From the NCBI GenBank assembly GCA_023434855.1, contig JAEYSJ010000218.1, positions 1 through 6,928 of the forward strand: DNA of 6,928 nucleotides, written 5' to 3'. This document shows positions 1 through 5,926 of this stretch, one piece after another. The position numbers and the translations under genes were made by a program. The stretch is from Bacillota bacterium (GTDB taxonomy: Bacteria > Bacillota_C > Negativicutes > JAEYSJ01). The notes below the pieces were generated by a model that saw only the letters and a list, made by a program, of their open reading frames with translations, was not told the origin of the DNA and searched no databases. Each line of letters starts with the position of its first letter. The first letter of the stretch is position 1.

Positions 1-1801
1 CACTCTGGGCGATACCCACCACAGTAAATTTCAATTTGCGGTTTCCCACTTTAATAACTGCCTGCTCTCCCACCTTTAAATGGGGACTGTCTTTCAAAGC
101 CTCGGTATTTACTACCAAGGCACTTTCATCTTCTTTCATCAGCCAGCGTCCTGTAATAATTTTCGGCTGGATCATTTTCGTATCAACCGGTGGCGCCAGG
201 ATGAACACATTCTTGCTGGCCTCATCCTCTGATTCTTTCCGTTCATCAAGCAGCACCCGGCCGGAAATAAACCCCCAGGACTCTGCTGTCTTTACCCCGG
301 GCACCCGCATCACTTCTTGCTCAATCCGGCTGGCCCGGTAGCTCTGCGTAAAGCCCACCGCCACATCGTACTGAAAATACTCCATGGCCTGGTCGAAAGT
401 TAAATACAAGGATGACCGGACAGTAAATACTGCCATAAAGACCATGCCGGCCACAGTCAAAGTCAGCAGGGTAAGTGCCAGGCGGCCCTTACGGCGAAAA
501 GTATTCCGCAATGACAGCAGCACCGGTCTGGGCAGTTTTTTTAGTCTCGCCAGCACGGCATCCACCCAACGGTCCATCCGGCCCCGCGCCGCTACACTGC
601 TGATGCCATAGTCGCTCACCGCTTCGCGGACGGTAATGCCTGTCCCTCGCCACACCGGCCATAAGGCTGCCAGCATCGGCACAATGATAGACACCAGCCC
701 TTCCAGCAAGATTACCCGGGGCGGTAATTCCAATCCGCCGGAGTCAAAATTAAACACTTTCGCAATAAATACGGTAATCCCATTGGCAGCCAGCGCCCCC
801 AGCGGAGCAGCAACTACCAGCGCCAGCACACCGTACGCCGCCACCAACACCAAATACATCCGCAGAATCTGATCCCGGCGCGCTCCGATGGCCTTCATAA
901 TTCCCACCTGGCGTATCTGCTGGGTAAGGATAGATGATACCGTGTTGACCAGCAAAAAGGTTCCCAGGCAAAGTGACAACACTCCCAGCACAGTCAATAA
1001 CAGCAGCATTGCATTGATGGCTGACTGCATCGGATGTTCATCCGGCTTGTTCACCTGCAGCCAGAATACTGTAGTATCCCCCTGCTCCAGTTTACTCCAG
1101 GCCCGCCGGCCTATTGCCTCAATGGGAGCGGTTTCCTTACCCTTAAGCACCCACGGCTGGACCACAAAATTCGCCTGATCTAACTTGCGGGATTCATCCA
1201 GCTTAGCCAGGGTATCCATGCTGATATAACCATAAGAACGACCACTGAATAAACTTGGAATCTGACTGGGATCATACGCCACGCCGGTCACTTTAAGGCT
1301 GCGCTTCCGGCCGGCAGGCGTTTCCACCGTGATACTGCCGCCCTGGGCAGCCCCCAGTTCAGTCAAAGACGACCGTTCCAGCAGAACATCGCCGTCTCCC
1401 GGCGGCCATGCCCCGGACTGAGGCCGGACAATATTCACTTTTTGTTTAATATAGTCGGGAATGGCGATTAACCACATCTGCCGCCACTCCCCGCCGGCGG
1501 TGCGCACCCTTAAATCCACATTGCGCCTGCCCTCCGCTTCCCTCACGCCCCGCAGGCTACGAACGCTCTGCACCAGTTCCTCATCAAAAGGATCGGCATA
1601 CAAACTGGCATTTGCCGGCGAAGCTGAGGCCCAGCTTCTAGCCAAATCCCGCTCAAACATCAAATGCGAACTATATACCATACCGACGGCAAACACCCCA
1701 ACAGCTATGGACAGTACCACCAGCACGGTCCTGAGCTTATTGCCCCATAAATCTGCCCAAACCTTGCGCCAGCGGGGACTCGGATATAACAAACTAAGCA
1801 T
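1..1801 (-). CDS. FtsX/MacB-superfamily ABC transporter permease, large duplicated type (C-terminus beyond left edge)
   Basis: Translating the minus strand from the ATG at 1801-1799 gives about 600 residues without a stop before the window ends. A helix lies at about residues 25-43, just after NKLRT, followed by an extracytoplasmic domain of about 210 residues. Three more helices lie at about 258-282, 308-335 and 358-382. The cytoplasmic stretch QQIRQVGIMKAIGA (about 290-304) is the coupling segment typical of FtsX/MacB permeases. The pattern restarts at about 430 with SLRNTFRRKGR, another helix (about 436-460) and a second extracytoplasmic domain, so the protein is an internal duplication. 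Such permeases usually run 750-850 residues and pair with a LolD/MacB-like ATPase for lipoprotein, peptide or drug export. The substrate cannot be read here. The start is favoured by AAGGGGG six bases upstream; an in-frame ATG at 1825 lacks such a site. No ATPase precedes it, so any partner would lie past the left edge. Confidence 0.93.
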   Translation of the reverse strand, partial: MLSLLYPSPRWRKVWADLWGNKLRTVLVVLSIAVGVFAVGMVYSSHLMFERDLARSWASASPANASLYADPFDEELVQSVRSLRGVREAEGRRNVDLRVRTAGGEWRQMWLIAIPDYIKQKVNIVRPQSGAWPPGDGDVLLERSSLTELGAAQGGSITVETPAGRKRSLKVTGVAYDPSQIPSLFSGRSYGYISMDTLAKLDESRKLDQANFVVQPWVLKGKETAPIEAIGRRAWSKLEQGDTTVFWLQVNKPDEHPMQSAINAMLLLLTVLGVLSLCLGTFLLVNTVSSILTQQIRQVGIMKAIGARRDQILRMYLVLVAAYGVLALVVAAPLGALAANGITVFIAKVFNFDSGGLELPPRVILLEGLVSIIVPMLAALWPVWRGTGITVREAVSDYGISSVAARGRMDRWVDAVLARLKKLPRPVLLSLRNTFRRKGRLALTLLTLTVAGMVFMAVFTVRSSLYLTFDQAMEYFQYDVAVGFTQSYRASRIEQEVMRVPGVKTAESWGFISGRVLLDERKESEDEASKNVFILAPPVDTKMIQPKIITGRWLMKEDESALVVNTEALKDSPHLKVGEQAVIKVGNRKLKFTVVGIAQS

Positions 1802-1806
1802 TGCGT

Positions 1807-1813
1807 TCCCCCT
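1807..1813 (-). promoter_or_regulatory. Shine-Dalgarno site deciding the start of the FtsX-type permease
   Basis: AAGGGGG on the minus strand, six bases before the ATG at 1801. It decides between this ATG and the in-frame ATG at 1825-1823, whose upstream sequence is AT-rich with no purine run. I could not find a strong sigma-70 promoter further upstream. The best pair, TTGGCA with a 17-base spacer to TTATTT, is weak. Confidence 0.7.
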
Positions 1814-1885
1814 TGCCAGGTACATCAATAAAATAACCAATTTCGTTATATTCTGCCAAGATAGTTTGTATTCCTGCAATTAGTG

Positions 1886-1891
1886 TATAAT
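1886..1891 (+). promoter_or_regulatory. Possible -10 element (TATAAT) for the plus-strand small ORF
   Basis: An exact TATAAT lies 43 bases before the ATG at 1934. No good -35 hexamer is present at 16-18 bases upstream (AGTTTG at 17), so on its own this is weak. The surrounding DNA is AT-rich and such hexamers occur by chance. It gains some weight from the strong ribosome site at 1920-1926 and the hairpin at 2044-2081, which together would make a complete short transcription unit. Confidence 0.25.
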
Positions 1892-1933
1892 AAATGTAAT
1901 AATTGTAATTTTATGGATTAAGGTGGAAAATAT

Positions 1934-2031
1934 ATGAACCAAGCAAAGAAGAAACCACATTAAAAGCGCTGAACAAACACCAGGAAAATACGAGATTTAT
2001 CCCTGCCCGGCAACATATGGTAGAACCCTGA
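1934..2031 (+). pseudogene. Candidate small ORF, probably frameshifted (9 codons in frame, then a 28-codon open frame)
   Basis: I do not recognise this product. AAGGTGG at 1920-1926, seven bases before ATG 1934, is one of the best ribosome sites in the window. The direct frame gives only MNQAKKKPH and stops at 1961-1963. In the A/G-rich run at about 1945-1954, a shift into another frame opens codons from 1948 to the TGA at 2029-2031. These read as a charged, helix-compatible peptide beginning EETTLKALNKHQ and ending HMVEP. Joined, this would be a protein of about 30 residues ending 12 bases before the 2044-2081 hairpin. It could be a decayed gene, a sequence error, programmed frameshifting, a nine-residue leader peptide, or chance. 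The good start and the neat fit between promoter-like hexamer and hairpin are the reasons to list it. Confidence 0.3.
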
Positions 2032-2043
2032 TATAAAAATTTA

Positions 2044-2081
2044 AAAGCAGTAAAACCAGATCTCTTAGGTTTTACTGCTTT
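2044..2081 (-). terminator. Intrinsic terminator, perfect 14-bp stem, after the small membrane protein
   Basis: AAAGCAGTAAAACC (2044-2057) and GGTTTTACTGCTTT (2068-2081) are exact reverse complements around a 10-base loop. On the minus strand the stem is followed by TTTT-AAA-TTTTT, a good U-tract. It starts six bases after the stop codon of the 2088-2399 gene. Read on the plus strand the same hairpin ends in CTTTGTACATTTA, a poorer tract, so any activity in that direction would be weaker. Confidence 0.85.
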
Positions 2082-2087
2082 GTACAT

Positions 2088-2399
2088 TTATCTATTCTGT
2101 TCGTCATCTTCTTTTGTCAATGGCTTAATGGCTGGTTGGCACGTTACTGTCCTGGCTGAAGCATCAGGGTGCCCAGATTCAACTTTCTGTTCCACTCGCA
2201 AGATTACAAGTAATACAAAACGCGAGAGACAAGCCATCAACACCATAAGTATAAAACTGTAAAAATAATTCCAATTAAATATCTTAAGAAAATCAAGTGC
2301 GGTTAATAACGGAATGAAGATGAAGGAGATGATTCCCAAAACCACCACTGTCCAAATAAGAAACTTTTGCCATGAATGACAATATTGATAGACTCCCAT
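2088..2399 (-). CDS. Small two-helix membrane protein of unknown function
   Basis: A 103-residue product that I do not recognise. Two strongly hydrophobic segments, about residues 13-35 and 45-67, are joined by a short loop containing D36 and K39. A hydrophilic tail of about 36 residues is rich in E, D, K and R at its end. Positive residues before the first helix (K12) and after the second (R68, K72) suggest that both termini face the cytoplasm. There is no signal peptidase site. The gene has a good terminator immediately downstream, which supports it being real. Against it, no clear Shine-Dalgarno site precedes the ATG; the bases before it are CGCCCCTGGCTTTA. Its start overlaps the stop of an upstream minus-strand reading frame (TAATG at 2401-2397), so translation might be coupled. 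It stands apart from both neighbouring operons and could be a lineage-specific orphan. Confidence 0.6.
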   Translation of the reverse strand: MGVYQYCHSWQKFLIWTVVVLGIISFIFIPLLTALDFLKIFNWNYFYSFILMVLMACLSRFVLLVILRVEQKVESGHPDASARTVTCQPAIKPLTKEDDEQNR

Positions 2400-2675
2400 T
2401 AAAGCCAGGGGCGTGATGGTAAATCATGGAGGAGGGACGTGAGAACAGAGTTTGCGTCTTCCATTGGGTGTAAGTTAAATCCCATAGTGCAATTTTTAGT
2501 TGATGTATCGCAAATGCAGTATCCCAAAAAAGCCGGTCTCCTTTTTGGTTCCAATTTTAAATATTAATCCACTGGTAGTATGGTACTCCTCCAAAAAAAT
2601 TATGTCCCAATTTGCCGAAGTACATAGTTTTACCCAGAGAATATATCGTTTTTAACTACAGGTAAAATACCTCCC
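2400..2675. other. Gene-poor stretch downstream of hrpB
   Basis: 276 bases between the hrpB stop and the small membrane protein, with no gene I can assign. It holds an AT-rich inverted repeat at 2524-2548 (CCAAAAAAG and CTTTTTGG around 8 bases). It also holds a weak hairpin, TATGT (2601-2605) with ACATA (2622-2626), followed on the minus strand by seven T at 2599-2593. Either could terminate hrpB transcription, but neither stem is strong. AGGTA-AAA-TACCT at 2660-2672 is too short to matter. A plus-strand GTG frame (2439-2567) is listed separately. Confidence 0.5.
2439..2567 (+). CDS. Weak candidate small ORF, GTG start, 42 residues
   Basis: The frame opens with GTG at 2439-2441 directly after a purine block, GGAGGAGGG (2428-2436), and ends at TAA 2565-2567. 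The product has no motif I recognise. It starts RTEFASS, has a short hydrophobic middle (PIVQFLVDV) and ends with GSNFKY. The ribosome site is strong, but the rest is unsupported: no promoter is evident, the start is GTG, and the opposite strand is also open over much of the same interval. The 2524-2548 inverted repeat lies inside it. It could equally be chance or an old gene remnant. Confidence 0.2.
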   Translation: MRTEFASSIGCKLNPIVQFLVDVSQMQYPKKAGLLFGSNFKY

Positions 2676-5174
2676 TTATTTCCCAGGACGGGTACGATTG
2701 GTCGGTACAGCGTTTAACGGATCTTCCGGCCAATAATGCTTGGGATAGCGTCCCAGCAAATCTTTCCTTACCTCAAAATAGGCTTCCCGCCAAAAGCTGG
2801 CCAGGTCTTGTGTTACCTGTACCGGACGTTGGGCCGGTGACAGCAGGTGCAGGGTGAGTGGCACCTTTCCCCGGCCAATGCTGGGCGTTTGTTGTAAGCC
2901 GAACAGTTGTTGCAGCCGGACAGCCAGAACGGGAGCGGCAGGATTGCTATAGTCTACCGGAATGCGCTGTTCGCTGGGCACCAGGATGTGCGTCGGCGCA
3001 GATTCGTCCAGCTCCTTGCGCTGTTCCCAGCTAAGGTTTGTTATTAATATATCCACCAGATTGAGGCGCAGCAAATCATTGCGGCTGGTCAAACCATAAA
3101 GGTAGGGAGACAGCCAGTCAGCAACACTTCCCACCAGCGCTTCATCAGACATATCCGGCCAGACCGGGTCCAAAAAATGCATGAAACAGAGCCGCTGCTG
3201 CAGCCGGCGGGCGGGCCGTGTCCAAGGCAGCATGTCCAGACCTTCCAGCCCAACTCCTTTAAGCAGTGCCGCCAACACCTCATCCGGCTCAGCCGTTGGG
3301 TAAGGTTCACTTCTAATAACCAATGCCCCCAGCCGTTCCTGCCGCTGTGCTCGCACAGCCTGCGCTTCCCGGTCCCAGGTTATGGCAGTATCTTCACAGA
3401 TCTGATCATGTAAGTGCCCTTTTAATTCAGACAAATCCAGAGGGGCTGCCAGAAAAATGCGGCTATCCGTTCCCTGGTCATCAAGCTCCGCCACCGCCAG
3501 ATATGGCGCTGATGCCAATGACTGCCCTTCGGAAAAGACAGCGCCACGGCCATTGCTCAATAGAAAACGGCCAGTGGCTTTATGTTGTGCAATACGGTCA
3601 GGATAAGCGAAAGCCAGCAGCAATCCGCAGGTATCAATATCATCACCACTGCCGGAAGAACATCCGAACTCCTGTTGCCGGCGGCTAATGTCATTAAGCA
3701 TTCGCCGGCAAGCAGCACTATCTATAAGACAGCCGGAAACCTCTGCCTGTCTTCCTGTGCGAGCGCTGCGAAGAGCGCTGATACGCAATCGTAAGTCCGC
3801 GTCAGCCATTCCTGCTCCCCGGAATATATCCCGTTCACTAAGCAGTGCTGCCAGTTCGCAGGCCAATCCCCCAAAGCCCAGCGGAATAGCTTTAATAACC
3901 ATATGGGCCAGCCGGGGATGAAGTCCTGATTCCGCCATCTTTCTTCCATGAGGAGTAACAGCTCCATCCTTGCCCAAGGCACCAAGCTGGCAAAGGAGTT
4001 CTTTGGCCTGGGCTAAGGCCGCGGCAGGCGGTGCATCCAGCCATTGCAATTCTGCCGGTTCCGCACCCCATACGGCCAGTTCCAGTACTAATTGTGCAAG
4101 ATCAGCTTCCAAAATTTCCGGTGTTGTATAAGGGACTAGCCGCAAATTCTCCTGCTGTGTCCAAAGACGGTAGCATACTCCCGGCCCCAGGCGTCCCGCC
4201 CGTCCCCGGCGCTGGTCGGCAGCAGCCCGCGATACACGAATAGTTTCCAGCCTTGTCATGCCTGTACGCGGTGAAAAGCGCGAAACCCTCATCAGACCGC
4301 TATCAATTACAATTTGTACTCCCTCTACGGTAAGGCTAGTCTCGGCAATTGAAGTAGCCAGCACAATTTTACGTTGTCCCGGCGGGCTTGGAGCAATAGC
4401 GAAGTCCTGTGCTTCCTGCGGCAAATTGCCATAGAGCGCGGCAACCTTGATATGCGGTTCAAGACCTTTCTCGCTGAGAATCGTTGCCACCCGGCGGATT
4501 TCCCCAGCCCCCGGCAGAAAGACCAATATATCACCATGGTTATTATTCAGTATCTGCTGGATCATCCGTACAACAGCAGGTTCAATGCGTCCGTCCAGCG
4601 GGTGGCTGATATAACAAGTCTCAACAGGAAAAGTCCGGCCTTCGCTATGAAGGACTGCCGCATTACCAAACAAACCAGCCACAAGCTTAGTGTCCAGTGT
4701 TGCCGACATAACCATAATTCTCAAATCTTCCCGTAAAAAAGCCTGTGACTGCAAACTCAGGGCAAGTCCTAAGTCTGCATGAATGCTGCGTTCATGAAAT
4801 TCATCAAAGATGACAATCCCCACATCTTCCAGAGCCTGATCGGCTTGCAACAACCTGGCAAGCACTCCTTCAGTAATTACTTCAATACGGGTTCCGGGGC
4901 CGATCCTGGTATCGAGCCTGACCCGGTAGCCGACTGTTTCGCCCACCTGCTCTCCGAGAATTCCGGCCATGTAGCGGGCGGCAGCGCGAGCCGCAAGCCG
5001 GCGCGGCTCCAACATTAACATACGGCGGCCGGCCAGCCATGGCTCAGTCAGTAACGCCAGGGGAATACGGGTAGTCTTGCCCGTTCCCGGCGGCGCCGAC
5101 AGTACCACATTACGCCCGGACCGCAACGCCGTTCGTAATTGGGGTAAGCATGATTCTATCGGCAATTGTGTCAT
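2676..5174 (-). CDS. hrpB: ATP-dependent helicase HrpB (DEAH/RHA-type, full length)
   Basis: 832 residues, the usual HrpB length, with every superfamily 2 motif intact. Motif I is APPGTGKTT (27-35), Ia EPRRLAA (56-62), Ib TEGVLARLL (101-109) and II DEFH (124-127), the HrpB form of the DEAH box. Motif III is SAT (157-159), IV FLPG (219-222), V ATSIAETSLT (273-282) and VI QRRGRAGR (321-328). A helicase-associated (HA2-like) region follows at about 380-480. The C-terminal HrpB-specific domain ends in RYPKHYWPEDPL (809-820), characteristic of the family. HrpB proteins are predicted cytoplasmic NTP-driven RNA helicases whose physiological role is poorly defined in most bacteria. The ATG at 5174 lies four bases after the stop of the upstream kinase-like gene. 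Its GGAG ribosome site (5185-5182) abuts that stop codon, so the two genes form an operon with likely translational coupling. No frameshift or missing motif is visible. Confidence 0.96.
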   Translation of the reverse strand: MTQLPIESCLPQLRTALRSGRNVVLSAPPGTGKTTRIPLALLTEPWLAGRRMLMLEPRRLAARAAARYMAGILGEQVGETVGYRVRLDTRIGPGTRIEVITEGVLARLLQADQALEDVGIVIFDEFHERSIHADLGLALSLQSQAFLREDLRIMVMSATLDTKLVAGLFGNAAVLHSEGRTFPVETCYISHPLDGRIEPAVVRMIQQILNNNHGDILVFLPGAGEIRRVATILSEKGLEPHIKVAALYGNLPQEAQDFAIAPSPPGQRKIVLATSIAETSLTVEGVQIVIDSGLMRVSRFSPRTGMTRLETIRVSRAAADQRRGRAGRLGPGVCYRLWTQQENLRLVPYTTPEILEADLAQLVLELAVWGAEPAELQWLDAPPAAALAQAKELLCQLGALGKDGAVTPHGRKMAESGLHPRLAHMVIKAIPLGFGGLACELAALLSERDIFRGAGMADADLRLRISALRSARTGRQAEVSGCLIDSAACRRMLNDISRRQQEFGCSSGSGDDIDTCGLLLAFAYPDRIAQHKATGRFLLSNGRGAVFSEGQSLASAPYLAVAELDDQGTDSRIFLAAPLDLSELKGHLHDQICEDTAITWDREAQAVRAQRQERLGALVIRSEPYPTAEPDEVLAALLKGVGLEGLDMLPWTRPARRLQQRLCFMHFLDPVWPDMSDEALVGSVADWLSPYLYGLTSRNDLLRLNLVDILITNLSWEQRKELDESAPTHILVPSEQRIPVDYSNPAAPVLAVRLQQLFGLQQTPSIGRGKVPLTLHLLSPAQRPVQVTQDLASFWREAYFEVRKDLLGRYPKHYWPEDPLNAVPTNRTRPGK

Positions 5175-5178
5175 TTAA

Positions 5179-5754
5179 TCACTCCATTGTATTATCACTG
5201 CCATCTATTTTCGCCGGCTCCAACAGCCCCATAATCGCAAGTATCTGCCGTACGGCAATGTCGAGGGAAGCCGTATTTTTTACAACATAATCAGCGATCT
5301 GCCAACTGTCGAATTCTCCCGCTTTTTCCGCATATTCAATCCGGTGCTTGATACTATCGGCATTCTCGCCTTTTTCAATAATACGTCCGATGATGGTAGA
5401 CTTGTCGACCATGATATAAATGGACTTAACATGATCGCCCAATAAGTTCGTCAACTGCTCCATGCCGTAAGCGTCAACCGTTACCACGGAAATTGGATAT
5501 TGTTTTACTTTATCCATTACCTCTGCCTTGCTCAATCCATAAAAATAACCGGAATAATTGACCCGTTCAATTAACTGGGTTTTGCTAAATTCATCATTGC
5601 TGATAAAATAATAATCCACACCATGTTGTTCCCCATTTTTCGGCGGACGGGTAGTGTGACTGATAATTTCGGCAACTCCATATTTATTTAATTCCTTGAT
5701 GATAGAAGTCTTCCCTGAAGCGGGTGGACCAATAAGCGCATAGACTTTATTCAT
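5179..5754 (-). CDS. Guanylate-kinase-like P-loop protein, divergent
   Basis: 191 residues from the chosen start. The P-loop GPPASGKT is at 9-16. The GMP-binding segment SHTTRPPKNGE (32-42) is followed by GVDYYF (45-50), both in guanylate kinase order. YG at 72-73 and the aspartate of TVDAYG (D94) also match the fold. Guanylate kinase converts GMP and ATP to GDP and ADP. Two expected GMP contacts differ by my alignment from memory. The arginine after TTRxP is K39, and the acidic residue of the usual WAE/YAE motif is N66. The lid around 118-138 has IIEKGENADS instead of an RLRxRGT-like stretch. It may be a second Gmk-like enzyme or one with altered substrate. An ATG 15 bases upstream (5769) is in frame, but GGGGGG at 5767-5762 sits seven bases before the ATG at 5754, which decides the start. 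It is the first gene of the operon with hrpB. Confidence 0.85.
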   Translation of the reverse strand: MNKVYALIGPPASGKTSIIKELNKYGVAEIISHTTRPPKNGEQHGVDYYFISNDEFSKTQLIERVNYSGYFYGLSKAEVMDKVKQYPISVVTVDAYGMEQLTNLLGDHVKSIYIMVDKSTIIGRIIEKGENADSIKHRIEYAEKAGEFDSWQIADYVVKNTASLDIAVRQILAIMGLLEPAKIDGSDNTME

Positions 5755-5926
5755 TATTATACCCCCCATTATTAACTACAACAACTTAGGCTTTTACTGC
5801 ATCTATTAATAATATCGGCTTAATGTTGCAGATAATAAAATCTTCTGTGCCAATCATTTGACATAAATTTCATAAATCCTGCTTTTTTCACCAAAAACAT
5901 GCTCTAATTGGTCTGAGTTTATATTA
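5755..5926. other. AT-rich intergenic gap between the importer operon and the kinase-like/hrpB operon
   Basis: 172 bases without a supported gene. It probably contains the end of the importer transcript and the promoter of the next operon, but I see no strong terminator or sigma-70 pair for either. The run GCTTTTTTCACCAAAAAC at about 5880-5897 can form only an A/T stem. A TTGACA on the plus strand (about 5858-5863) has no matching -10 and no gene to serve. CTTAGGCTTTTACTGC at 5785-5800 nearly repeats one arm of the 2044-2081 terminator. Confidence 0.5.
5762..5767 (-). promoter_or_regulatory. Ribosome binding site choosing the second ATG of the kinase-like gene
   Basis: A run of six G on the minus strand, seven bases before the ATG at 5754. 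It overlaps the codons after the upstream in-frame ATG at 5769, whose own leader (GTAGTTAAT) has no purine-rich site. The later ATG also places the P-loop at residue 9, as normal for the family. The TATAAT between this run and the ATG is too close to the start to be its promoter. Confidence 0.6.

Noticed and set aside
36..1178. Several plus-strand and one minus-strand short open frames within the permease
   Set aside because: They are alternative frames of the permease coding region, with no motif or ribosome site of their own.
1461..1883. Plus-strand open frame of 140 codons opposite the start of the FtsX-type permease
   Set aside because: The minus-strand frame has a recognisable permease with helices and a ribosome site. 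The plus frame has low-complexity Ser/Thr/Arg-rich composition and no ribosome site, as expected for an antisense shadow.
2593..2626. Hairpin plus seven T as a terminator for hrpB
   Set aside because: The stem is only five A/T-rich pairs with a large loop. It is possible, but too weak to call as a feature of its own.
2605..2658. Plus-strand short frame MSQFAEVHSF... ending before the hrpB stop
   Set aside because: Only 17 codons, no ribosome site and no supporting context.
3089..5018. Multiple open frames on both strands inside hrpB
   Set aside because: HrpB is intact over the whole interval with all motifs; these are composition-driven shadows.
5858..5863. Plus-strand TTGACA as a promoter
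   Set aside because: No -10 hexamer lies 16-18 bases downstream, and no plus-strand gene follows.
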